64,000 nt of DNA from Delphinapterus leucas (Eukaryota; Chordata; Mammalia; Artiodactyla; Monodontidae), in the NCBI RefSeq assembly GCF_002288925.2, contig NW_022098069.1, positions 79,740,919 to 79,804,918 of the forward strand, in the 5' to 3' direction. Shown here piece after piece: positions 33,963-46,037 of the stretch; the stretch's first letter is position 1, and each line of letters begins with the position of its first letter. Under the pieces are notes generated by a model. It was not told the DNA's origin. It searched no databases and was given only the letters and a program-made list of their open reading frames with translations. A program made the translations under genes and the position numbers.

Positions 33963-36900
33963 CACAGAGTTTTATTTCTGGGGAAATGAACGCACAATTT
34001 GATGAAAAATTTCTTGAAAAATATGATTGCCCACAGAAAGTATTTTTATATTATAATTTTAAGATTTGAGGACTATATTAGAAAATTAAAATGGGGCACA
34101 AGGAGTTGAATGCTTGAGTTTATCATCTACTATGTACTCACAATTTCACAGAGATAAAGATGTAGTGAATGAGGCAAATTTGAAATACTTTTCCATCTAC
34201 CAAAAGTGTAGCAAAGGATATTTTTATATGTAGCCAGCAATGAATAAAAATGAGATGACATATAAAATCCCTAAAAAAAAACATTTCCAGCCTCATCTTC
34301 TACCACCCTGCCAGTTTTTGGCAAATAATCAAATATATTCTATTATTTTGAAATAGTTCCCCATGTCCCTATAGAAACAAGATTTTGTCATGCTTTTTTG
34401 CATTATTTTAAGCAGTTTTCTCTGCAGTTTTGGGGGGAATCAGTGAAGTTTGATACAGAACATAAATGAATATTTGCTGAACAAGTGAATGAACAGCGAA
34501 GTTTTCAGAAGAGTTTGTCTAATTTGAATAATGGTTAGTTAACCAGACAGAAGAAGATCGCGGTAAAACATTCAAAGCAGAGAAAAATCATCCCCAGTTG
34601 ATCCATGCTTTCTTCTCTTCTTTAAACCAATCAGGCACTCTCTTGTTTTGGAGATTTTGGACATGCTGTATCTACTAACTGGAATGGTGAAAAACAGAAT
34701 CTCCTCTTGGCTAATTTCAAGTCTTTCTCAAATGTTACATGGTGAGATCATCTATCTGACATGGTAACATTCTATCACAACATTCCTTATTTTGCTTGCT
34801 TGCTTTAGTTTTTCTCCTCAGTTCTTATCACCGTTGAAAACATATAATTTCGCTTTCTTCACTTGGTTTGATATTTGTTTTCCATCTCTGGAAGGCAAGT
34901 ATCTCTCTGTTTCTGTTTCTATCTCTGCCCCTGTTATTGTCTCTGGCTCTCTTTTTTTTACTGCTCCAAACACAGTCCCCTAAAAGAGAACCTAGGTTCT
35001 GCATAAAATTTTAGTAGATGAATGAGCACATTCATCTTAGTAAAATATAAAACATAGAAAGCTCTCAATGTGATTACTGCATTTATATCACTCAGGATGT
35101 TCTAGGTTTTGCTGAATTAGCAAACAAATCCAAAATCTCATTTAATTATCAAAATAAAGGTTTATCTTTTGTCTATATTAAATATCCGATACAGGTCTAT
35201 GGGAAGGTCTGTCAACATAGTCACACAGGGCCTTAGACTAAAAGAAGAGTTTTCTTAATACATTATCTTGAGCATGTTGAGGTGTTTGCTCCAAAATTAA
35301 GAACCAGTTGTTATACCGTGTACCCTGTAACACAAAAAAGAAAAAGAGTTATAGTTGTTCATTGGTTCCTTTTGATAGTAGAAGTGACAAAACCAAATAT
35401 GCATGTGCTATTTCCTCTGCCTGAGATGTCCTTCCCCAGATTTAACCAATTTACCAAGTGAACTGTTAGGCTTTCAGTTTTGAATGGGATGCAGGAAAAA
35501 AAAAAATTCTTATCAGTTTCAGAAGACAGCATGAGCTATTCTGCTTTTTTGACCAAATGATCCAGTGTATCTGATCCAATTTCAAGTTTCTCTGGCAGAT
35601 AGGAAAGTTTTATGAAACCTCTGCTAATTACTGAAAGGAGTATCACAGCACAGAACCTGAGGGCATTAGAGAAGATTCTTGTTCTTTTCTTGAGTAAAAT
35701 ATTCCCTTTTTTAAAAACAGAAATCAATTTACCACCAAGCCCTTATGGAGACTGAATGCTTTATAAGACCCACGAAGCTGAACTACCTATCATAGTATGG
35801 CTATAATCCCGAGTGTACACTAAATTTATGGCATGTAGCAGGACTCTCTTTGATAGGAGGTTGGATTCTCAATGGTCCTGAAGGAACAAGTAGTTGCTTA
35901 AACGAGAAGTTAAGATTCCTATGAACCCTGCTTCATTGCTCCTTTTTTTTCAATATTTCCTATGATCTCACAGAAAGTCCCCTATAAGCAGCTTAACGAA
36001 AAACAAAACAAAACAAAAACAAGTATATGTTTGTATATATTAACTGATTTCCCCCCCTTCATCCTGTATTTTACTTAACATTTGTCTGCAATATTTAACT
36101 TTGGGTTTTAGTATTTAGATTAGATATCAAAAGGATATTGAGGCTGAGTTTAGTAAAGTAAAACACTGTCCAGATATGGGTAAAGAGACTTATGGAACTA
36201 CATGCCCATAATTCTAGAGAGACAGTAAGCATATTGTCATTTGCGTTAGGAATGAGCTGATAGTGTTAGGTAGAGGAATGACAGGGTTGTTGATGTTCAA
36301 TAGTTTTAATATAGATAGATGTTTCTATGGGGTTGACAAAGGGTACAGCCATGCTACATAAAATGTTGGCAATTCAACATCATGTCTGTAACCTTTACCT
36401 TCTTTCCTATATCGTATGAGAGAAGCTTGAAAATGCATTTCCCAAAATCCCTTTCCAATATGTTCCCAAAATAGGAGTTGACAATGAAAAATTTAGAAGA
36501 TGGAAGAGAAGGAAATCTCATTCTCTGGCAATAGCTATACACAGACAGTTGAAATCCTAGGCTGTGGCTTCCAGAAGTTCTGAGATTAATCCATTTTGGT
36601 GCTGCAAACATATGGGATCATTTTGGCAGTTTCCCTGCAATTCTTATGAAATATCTTTTGCCAAAGAAGAATTACGATGAGTGCTCATCTATATAACATT
36701 AGTTGGATAGTGATTATTAAAAAATCAGAAATGAAAATATCATATTATATGAATAGTTAACTTCTATGTTCATATTAATGAAAATAAAGAATTTTCACTG
36801 TATTACCAAAACTAACTAAAAACAAGGGATACTTTACTCCTGAAAACACATCTATGTAGTCAGATTAAAACCAGAATTTCATCTAATGTTTGTAAACATA

Positions 36901-37075
36901 AAAACACAATTAACAAATCTCTTAATTAGGCTAAAGTGTATAGTACTATCATTCAAGATAATTGTCTGTAAACTAATTAAAATCCCATAGATTCACCAGA
37001 ACAGACAAAAAATCAACATAAGAGTGGTTGGACGCTGGGTATCTAAGGTAGAGAATTTATGAAGTGATTTGATCA
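33963..37075. other. AT-rich DNA with faint L2-like patches
   Basis: About 3.1 kb. An L2-like segment at 35395-35490 is listed separately. Weaker L2-tail-like patches lie at 34455-34500 ('gaatatttgctgaac') and 34795-35030. An AAAAC run lies at 35998-36022. At 36395-36620, 'gcatttcccaaaatccctttcc' may belong to the unnamed repeat seen at 26565. No gene recognised. Confidence 0.45.
35395..35490 (+). repeat. L2 LINE fragment
   Basis: The phrase 'cctctgcctgagatgtccttccccag', split across 35415-35440, is a hallmark of the L2 3' region. Short and diverged. Confidence 0.5.
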
Positions 37076-37079
37076 ATCA

Positions 37080-38640
37080 AATCAAATTGATTATAAACAA
37101 AATGTTAAATCTAACTTTATAAAATTTCTAGAATATGATATAATAAGAAGATCTCTGTAAAGTTAGAATAACCAAAAATTTCTCAGCTATAATACCAAAG
37201 CATGCTCTATCAAAGAAAAATATGATAAATTGAACATCATAACAAATATGAACTTCTGCTCCTTGATGGACACTATTGAGAGAATGAAATATCAAGTGAG
37301 AGGTAAAAATATTTACAGATCAAATATTTGATAAATAAAACATGTATCCAGCATATATAAAGAACTCTCAATAATAATGACACAACAACCCAATTAAAAA
37401 GATTTGCAGGGACTTCCCTGGTGGCACAGTGGTTAAGAATCCGCCTGCCAATGCAGGGGACGTGGGCTCGAGCCCTGGTCTGGCAAGATCCCACGTGCCA
37501 TGGAGTAACTAAGCCTGTGCTCCACAACTACTGAGCCTGTGCTCTAGAACCCGCGAGCCACAACTACTGAAGCTCACGTGCCACGACTGCTGAGCCCACG
37601 TTCTGCAACTACTGAAGCCTGCGTGTCTTGAGCCCGTGCTCTGCAACAAGAGAAGTCACTGCAATAAAAAGCCAGCACACCGCAATGAAGAGCAGCCCCC
37701 TCCTCTCGTTGAAACTAGAGAAAGCCCATCCGCAGCAACGAAGACCCAACACAGCCAAAAATAAATAAATAAAGTAAATAAATTTATTAAAAAAAAAAGA
37801 TTTGCAAAAGCTATGTACACACAAATCACCATAGAAGATAGACATTTGGCAAATAAGCACATCTACAGATACTTAACAGTGTTAATCATTATATGATTAA
37901 CATATATGCAAATTAAATTCACACTGAAAAGCATTAAAATCCTATTAAAGTGTCCACATTTAAAAGATTGATAATATCCAGTGCCAACGATGATATGGAG
38001 TAACTGGGACTATGACAAACTGTAGGTTAAACTTTGAAAGGGAATGACCACTTTAAAAAACAGTTTAGCAGTTTCTTAAATAAGTAAATATCCCCCTACC
38101 GCATGACCTAGCTATTCTATTATTCTTTATTTATCTAAGAGAAATAAAAGCTAATGTTCACAGTCAGATTTGTAAACAAATGCTCATAACAGCTTTATAT
38201 GTGATAGTCCCAAACTGGAAACAACACAATTGTCTACCAATAGGTGAATGAATATTGCAGTATTCAAATAAAATGGTACTCTGCAAAAACAACAGCAAAA
38301 GTAGAATTAACTATTGATATATGGGTGAGCATGGATAAATCTTAAAATAATTATACTGAGTGAAAAAAAATGAAAAAATTAATGTGATTTCTCTTACATA
38401 AAATTCCAGAAAATACAAGCTAATCAATAGTGACAGAAAGCAGATCAATGGTTTCCAGGGGGTCGGTGGGGCAATTAGGGGTAAGAGAAAGGATTATAAA
38501 GAGCCATGAGAAACATTTGGAGTTGTTGGATATGTTTATTATCTTGATGGTGGTAATGGTTTCACAGGCCAATACTTAACAAATTTTATATTTTAAATAT
38601 ACAAAATGTATCATTATATCTCAATAAAGCTATTAATGGT
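37080..38640 (+). mobile_element. Ancient L1M (L1MB/MC-like) 3' end, split by a SINE
   Basis: Plus-strand old L1. The ORF2 C-terminal half ('gataaattgaacatcataac', 'atccagcatatataaagaac', 'ggtgaatgaatattgcag') is followed by a 3'UTR with 'tagtgacagaaagcagatcaa' and a 'ctcaataaagc' end. No open frame survives. A CHR-1-like SINE at 37409-37793 interrupts it. A simple AAT/ATT-rich patch follows at 38637-38690. Confidence 0.8.
37409..37793 (+). mobile_element. CHR-1-like long SINE inside L1M
   Basis: A complete long CHR SINE, 385 bp with tail, in plus orientation. It begins with 'ggacttccctggtgg', keeps a B-box-like 'gggctcgagccc', has repeated 'acaactactga' modules, and ends in 'cagccaaaaataaataaat'. 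TSD 'aaaaagatttgca' at 37396-37408 and 37794-37806. Confidence 0.95.
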
Positions 38641-38814
38641 AGTAATAATAAAAATAAAATTATTATTACTACTATTATCATTATGTAATACACATAGGCC
38701 TTCCTAAGATAGCACCAACTAAAACTGATGAAAAATGAGGTTGAGGAGTTTGACTTCATAAAATTTAAAACTTTCATGGTTCTCATATTTCTCCCTGGTG
38801 AAGGTTCTGTAGAT

Positions 38815-38917
38815 GGAGCTACCCAGAGATGATTGCCAAGTGACGGAAAAGGAAACTCAGGGACAGAATCTTTTACATGTTTTGACTATCATAACTGAAG
38901 CCTCTGGGAATACTGAT

Positions 38918-38964
<47 letters not shown>

Positions 38965-41900
38965 CACTTCAACACCAAAAGCCAAATTTGAAACTACTTA
39001 TGTACTTCATGACAGCTAATTTAGTTGCTGTGAAAGAGAATTTAAAAATCAATAACAAAATATGAAAAAGCCAGGAGACATTGTTAAAGGACATAAATGG
39101 GAAGTGCTCAGGAATTTAATATAAATGACCTATAAATGTATACATGTGGTTTCAGCTTTAAAATATAAAGAACCTGGAAGTTATTACTCCCATCCTTATA
39201 ACAAAATAAAAACTGAGCCAACTAAAAGTCAGATTTTTCTTAGATCCATCAGAGGTTTGGGATCACAAGGCAAAATCCCACTACAAAATCTGGAAAGACA
39301 AGTGAATACTGAGAACCACAGCTGAGATGATCTTACCTGAATCATAAGTGGCTGGAGCCATAAACTGATAGGACCACTTACATGGTGATTTAATGACTGC
39401 TGGAGGCTGAGTGTGGACTAGCTTTAGAATAAGAAACTCTCGGTCCCAATCTCAGGGTCCCCCCAACACTTTCTTGGATTTTACCACCAAGAATTCCACC
39501 AGATTCTCATGTTGAAGTTCTGGGGAAACTCCCCTCACATTTCCAGCAAGGGGAGGGCAAAAGTAATCATTTGGAAACACCTCCTAGTGTTTTACAACTA
39601 CCCTGTGTAATTCAACACATTTTCCAGCTTTCTGCTATGATGTACTGTGTTTGGGTTAGACTTTTCCTTTCCCTCTTAGGCACTGGCCCCCACAGTCAGG
39701 TAAGTTGAATTATTGTTTTTATATTAAGGACTTTACCTATTAGGGAGTTTCCTGTTTGGAATCCTGGAAAGCATGTTGCTGGCCTTGAGCAATGTGACCT
39801 TCCCACACTGGACTAGGGGTAGAAAAGAGGTGTTTCACCATGAGGCCAAGAGACCATCCAGATGTAGGACAGCAGGAACTTCTAGGGAGCCCAAAGGGAA
39901 AGTTCTGAGTGGACCTGAGTGGGAAGGGTTATGGGAGCCTCATTTGAGATGGCCTGGGTCCTTCCAATACCAGGTATCCCAAAGAAGGCCCAAGACCTCG
40001 GCCCACCTTGAGGAACAAGGATGTGTACTGACTGGCAGAGCTGACACTGAGGTGTGGTGAAGTCACCATACAGCTCTCAGAACCTAGGCTTTGTACAAAT
40101 ACACACATGGAAAGTAAACAGTTCTTGGTGAGCCCAAAGGGGCCCATCCTTAAATCAAACAGGAAGCCAAATAGCCACACACACTGTTTTCCAAGGAAAC
40201 GTGTTTGCCCCTCCAACCAGCATCCTTGTGTAGAGAGGAGAGGGGGCAGTGGAAGGACACGGCTCAAATGAAGACATTGTGAATGTGTTTCCACGTCTAT
40301 CTACATTCACATCAACATCATCATCATCATAACCATCACCAGCCAGTGTTCTTGTCTACAGGGTGAGCACAACATTCTACCAGTTCAGCAATGTGGCACA
40401 GACCAGGCCACCCCCTAAGCCCCTTCCTCGGCACCACAGTGGGAGGGAGAGTGTGACTGACCACAGTCAGAAAGGATGTTCCATCCCCTCCACTGCCATC
40501 CAAGAGGCATCCTGACTCTTCCAAAATCAGTAAAACCCATCTCCATGCCACCTGAAGCTATTAGCCATCACGCATGAACATGGAATTTCTAAAAATTTCC
40601 TATATCTGAAACCATCTTAAAACAAAAAAAATCCCAGCAACTGAAGTCATTTTACAGTACTTCATCTCAAATATTTAAAAGATTTTTTTTCTAAGTAAAA
40701 AAAAAAAATGAGCCCCCCAGAGCCCAATGATTTTCTTTAAAAGGGTTTTGTTTTCATTTAAAAAAAAATGATAAAAATGGTAGATGTAAAATGTGGGAAG
40801 AGTAACAAGAGGGTTGCTCGATTTACATTTCAAATTGTGAGGGGACTGGGAGGATACTGCCAAGGAGAGGGAACCCCGAATCCTGAGGCCTCCCCTCTCT
40901 CACAGCTGGGCTCTCCCCAGACTCTGGCTGCACCACCAGGAACACAGGACAAAAGGCGTAAGTACAAGAGACTAAATGCGAGGCTTCTTTCTCGTGGCCA
41001 TGGCAAGTGTGCAAATGCAGTAGGCCACTCCTTGCTGACATAAGGCACACGGATGTGGACAGGTTGTGGTCTCAGGCAGAACGCTAGATGCCCACGGTGC
41101 GCATCACTTCTCCACCTTCTTGGCTAGAACATTCTCCATAACAAATGCCAACACTCCCAGGGAACTACTTTATCAGAACAATATCTGATACATTGAATAT
41201 CTGAATTAGTAGAAGAACAGCTAGCCAAATCCCATCCCTTCTAGCATTGCTGTCTCAGCTGAGAGGTGGGAAAATAAGTTAAAAAAACATTTCTGGTCGT
41301 TTCCAGTCCAGCGTGTAAAGAACTTAAAGGTCATCACTCCCTTCCACACAAGAGAAAAGTTGAAAACCTGAAAATCAACATTTCTATGATTCATCAGAGA
41401 ATGGAGGTCAGTGCAATCCACCCACCCCTACCACCAAAGTGGAGAGACAACAGGCAGATACAGGGAATGACAATTTACCAGAGCAGAATCCCAGGAACAG
41501 AAATCTCCATGGAAGCCAGTAAGGGGCAAGAATCCTAATCTGTAATGTATGAATTGTTGGCGGTCCAGTGTTTATAAATTTGAGAGGTACAAACTCCATG
41601 GGGCACTCAGTCTTAGAAGGGTTCCTCAGACTTTTGTGCGTTTTATCTCTAGGAGCCCTACCAGGTTCTTACAGTAAAAATCAGAGGAAAATGCCCTCTT
41701 GCTTCCAGCACGGGGAGGAGGAAAGTAGCCATTTTGAAGTACATCCAGAGCATTTTGTTCTTTTTCTTAACAGGACCTGCCCTCAAAAGAAATTATTTTA
41801 TCAGGACCCAAGCAACTGGGGTTTTTCCAGAGCCTAAACAACCTGGAGAAAGGGCAATACATAACTCCAGCCCCACCTAGCCTTCCTGTCTCACAGAAGG

Positions 41901-42545
41901 AGGGGCACAGTGGGTCTGAGAAGTACTTCTGAAGGTCACAGCCCAAGGGCACAGGCTCACTAAAAGAAGAGATCTAATCATAGGATTATAATATGCTTTC
42001 CCTCCCCACACCTACCACCACAGCAACAATGCTCCTGTATAACAACAGTGGGATACAACGGAAAGAACTGCACATTTCAGACCTTATATGAGAAGAATTC
42101 TCTAGGGAAACCCAAATACCACAAGGGAGACAAAAATAAGGACCCAAGAGAAAATTTTAGCCTCTGACAGCTACACTATCACAAACGATAAAAATACCTC
42201 TAGCTGGATAAGCGCAAACCTCATGCTAAAGTCCCATGTACCTTCGTTCCTTTTACCCAATATGTCACATTCAGCTTTCAACAAGAATTTACAAGGCACA
42301 CTAAAAGAGCAAAAAAGTACATTTTGAAGAGACAGAGCAAGCATCAGAACCAGATATAGCTATGACAGAAATGTTAGAATTATCAGACCAGGGATTCAAA
42401 ATAACTTTTATTGATATCTAAGGGCTCTAATGATAAAAGTGGACACCATGTAAGAACAGATGGGTATGTGAACAGAGAGGAGACACCAAGAAAGAATCAA
42501 AAGGAAATGTTCTGAGTCAAAAACACTGCAACAGACATGCAGAGT
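38815..42545 (+). mobile_element. Ancient L1M 5'UTR and start of ORF1
   Basis: A long, moderately GC-rich block that follows the recalled 5'UTR of an old L1MA-type element: 'aagaacctggaagttattactc', 'gatcacaaggcaaaatc', 'gaaactctcggtccca', 'agtttcctgtttgga', 'gtgaagtcaccatacagctct', then 'ggtcacagcccaagggca'. It ends in the ORF1 start region ('gaattatcagaccaggg', 'aagaatcaaaaggaaatg') and stops at about 42545 with no 3' part. The left edge is uncertain. The short open frames within (for example 39773-40060 and 41568-41837) are UTR sequence. Confidence 0.65.
38921..38958. repeat. (CA)19 microsatellite
   Basis: An uninterrupted CA run after 'gatgcg', ending at 'tagatac'. Likely length-polymorphic. 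Confidence 0.95.
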
Positions 42546-44554
42546 TGTAATTATTACTTCAGTTACTTAACTAACAGGCTTTGTTTAAAGCCTTTTGTAT
42601 GAAATTTTGTCTGATCTGACAATTTAATATTATTCTACACATCACTTTTATGTTGGAATAAAATTAAAATTAAAAGTTGTAGGGATTTCAGTTTTCTTTT
42701 ACTTTGTTTACACATCTTAGGGTTACTAGTTAACATTCTAACATAAAATAACATAAAACTAATGTAAAATTCAGAACTTTCTTCTCTTCATACATATATA
42801 CATGTTCTTTTTATGTCAAGTGTTAATAGTTTGCTTTGACTCTAATTTTGAATCAGAGACTTTTTCTGGCTCTGGGGCTATAAGGAAAAGGTCTCCATGC
42901 CAAAGTTGTGATCAACTTTATAGATGCAGGGGAATTATGGAAATGCATCATGTAAAATGCCTACTTGCCAAAACTATTCCATGACCTTGTGCTTAGGCTG
43001 AGTTTTAAATAATTCAGTGATGTACTGAATGAATAAATTTGTATTGCTTGTTACTGTAAACTGTCATGCATTCACTTTTCCTTGCCATTTTTAATAAAGC
43101 CTAGTTTTCTAATATTCATGAAATATTGCATTTCAATTAAATTACATAGGTTTTGAGAAAATAGTTTGCCCTAAGCTGTTTCGGGTTGACACCAACTGTC
43201 ATTTGCTTTTTCTTTGGTATAATGCCCAAGGAGGCTTTGAGTACAACTAATGCAAAGCACTGTCACTCTTTAATGAGATACTTTTTGATCATGTGTAACA
43301 CAGCTCTGTCTGAGGGATAGAATAATAAACTCAAACAATACTTTGTTTATGAGGGATATGATATATCAAAATATGCAGAGACACTCAAAATAAACTTCTG
43401 CTACTTTAGTGGAAATTATAAGTGTGTACTGTCCTAACTCTCCTGAATTCCAAACATATGTATGCAAACACATGATATTTTCTCAAACTGTTCCTTTGTC
43501 TCTTGCTTTACCTATCTTCATGGCACATAAATAAATGGACAAGGAGAACAAGTGGATTTTTGGATTACTAAATTAATTTAGTTTTTAAAATCTATAAGCT
43601 CTCATGCAGCTTTTACCTTTTACTAACCTGTTGAATCTGCTCTGTATTTCATAGCATTAATCCCTCAAATAGTTTGGTGGTTCTCTGGTCATTTCTTAGT
43701 GAATCAGGACATTAGTTCTGAAAAAAAAAGACACTCTAACTAGAAATAGCAGAAATAATTATTTTGGTTATTAGGGCTGATGGTTTTAACCTATTATCCT
43801 ATTTTAATTATATTACACATACTTCATAACTGGGCTTATTTTGATAGTAGCATAGTTTTAGTCAGTTTTTGTCATAATGGAACTTTAATAGCCATCCCCT
43901 TAAAAAGAGTGATACAAAATTGAAATATGTGATGCTTTACACTTGGAATAGCACGAATTAACAGTATCTACATATTAATAAGCACTTTCCAGTTGTCTTT
44001 TAAAAATTTTTCATATGTTCTATATGATACCATTGGGTTGATAGCTTTGGATCATTTCACATTAAAATTATTGGTATTTTCATAACAAAACATTCCTTTC
44101 AGGTATCCTCTCATTCACCTAAGCTCTTTTCTTCTATAAAGGCAGGTGGTTTCAGGCAGCTGGGATTTGATGCCACAAAAGAATTTTAAATCTATTCCAT
44201 TACAGAAGGCTTAGAAAAAGACACAGTCAGAATCTGCCACAAGAATTTTGGAAAGCATTTTCAGTTTTACAAAAAGCAAGGGAAAATAACCGTATTCGTC
44301 TATTCTCTTGAATTCACTTGATCTGCACTGTAGAATCCATGAAAAATAGGGTAACTTCAAGTAGCCCAAACTACCAATAATCACTCATTTTCTTTTGTGT
44401 AGATGATTAATAGACTAATGTACAATAGTATAGCCAAATATAGTACAAAATAGTGTCTATAAAATGGTTAGAATTTTTTTCAAGGAATTTTTTTAAAGAT
44501 TATCTCATTAATTTAGCCATTTTCCTCAGCTTCTATGCAAAAAGACATCTCTGG
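42546..44554. other. AT-rich DNA, no recognised gene
   Basis: About 2 kb with no repeat that I recognise. The 60-codon frame at 42802-42984 contains cysteines but no clear zinc-binding spacing, and is treated as chance. Confidence 0.5.
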
Positions 44555-45115
44555 CCACATACATAGGCAGACTTCTAAGGTGGCCTCTGGGATTCCTCTC
44601 CTCTGGGGTACATGCTTTGCATAATTTTCTCTTCTTGAATATGAAGACAACATGTGAATAGAATGGAATAGAAGTTCCTTTGCTTATTACCATTTATGGC
44701 AAAAATGATGGTATAGTCACCCCCATTATTATATCACAAAGACACCTGTCCATTATACCAGACAGGAGAGAGGTTATTCTCCTGTCTTTAAAGAAGTAAG
44801 CTGCCATGTGGTGAGACAGTCAAGTAGCTAGACCTAGGAGCTCTCAGTAGGCTATTAGAAAGAAAATGGATACTTCATTCCTACAACTGTAGATAAATGA
44901 TTTTGCCAAAAACTAAATGAACTTGAGGAACAAAAACATTAAATGAGATCACAGCCCCAGCCAACACTTTGATGTACTTCTGCAAAGACTTTAAGCAAAG
45001 GACCCAGCTAACCCATGCCCTGTTTCCTTACCTTCAGAGATAGTGAGATAAATGTGTGTTGTTTTAAGTGCTGTGTTTGCAGTGATTTGTTATTCTGTAA
45101 TAGAAAAGTAAGACA
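44555..45115 (+). mobile_element. MLT1-like LTR (ERVL-MaLR)
   Basis: An ancient LTR in plus orientation. In order it shows 'ttctaaggtggcctctggga', 'aagtaagctgccatgtggtg', 'gagatcacagccccagccaaca', 'aaaggacccagctaaccca', 'agtgagataaatgtgtgttg', 'ttttaagtgctgtgtttg' and the ending 'gtaatagaaaagtaagacag'. No internal viral genes are attached. TSD not resolved. Confidence 0.7.
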
Positions 45116-45185
45116 GCATACAAGGATTTTAAATTTGAACAGATTTCAAAAACCATTAAAAATACCTTTGAAAGTATTTTTCAAT

Positions 45186-45290
45186 GTATGTGTGTATATA
45201 CATGCATACATATATGTTTATATAAATGCACATATATACATGCTTACACTCACACACATGCATCTACACACACACACCATGAATATATGT
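45186..45290. repeat. TG/CA and TA alternating low-complexity patch
   Basis: Alternating purine-pyrimidine runs ('tgtgtgtatatacatgcata', 'cacacacacacc'). Confidence 0.8.
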
Positions 45291-46022
45291 CTCTAAATGA
45301 TATGGGAGATATATACCTCTAATGAAGTGAAAGTTTAAAATTGATCAATATTATATATCTTGTTCAGAATTGAGGTAGAATGCAAAAGAAAATAGGAAGA
45401 ATTGTCTACATAAGGAGTTCATTACCAGCTTCTAATGCCGAAAAACAGTGTTGCTGACTATATATTTTTAATTTCCACTTTAACAAAGAAATGAGATACT
45501 TAATTGAGTAAACTATAATTAAGCCTTAGAACAATGTAATTTTTTTAATTTAAATTTTAAAATATTTTGAAAAGCTAAATAATTATATTAAGTTCTGAAA
45601 TGTACATAAATACATTTTAATAAAAACTATCATTTTGGAATATTAATAAACTCATTAGGTAGAAACATTTAGTGTATCAAAATTAGCATCTAAAAATCTA
45701 TTTTTAGTGTCTATTATTTTGTGAAGAGTTCTTTACTATCTATTTATAGTATTTTTCTTACATTTTTAATGTAAGCAGGTGAGTTTTAATGTACACAAAT
45801 CCATTGAAACATAAAGGTTTATTTATATTTATATACATATTTTTCCAAGTCCCCAATCATGAGATAAGATTTGGGAGAAGGAAGGAAATTAACTAGAGTC
45901 TTTTTTATGATAGAAATGATATTTTGAGGAGAAGATTAAAAAAAACCCATTGAAACAGAGACTAAAGGTGTCTATAATAATACCTTATTATAACACACAT
46001 TCAACTGAAAAAAAATTAGTTT
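45291..46022. other. AT-rich DNA, no recognised gene
   Basis: About 730 bp upstream of L1 copy B. Nothing recognised. Confidence 0.5.
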
Positions 46023-46037
46023 AAATATAGAAAATTT

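Noticed and set aside
39661..39706. A micro-exon-like structure: pyrimidine tract, AG, 20 bases, then 'caggtaagt'
   Set aside because: It lies in the old L1M 5'UTR, where the same words are recalled from the family, and no neighbouring exons were found.
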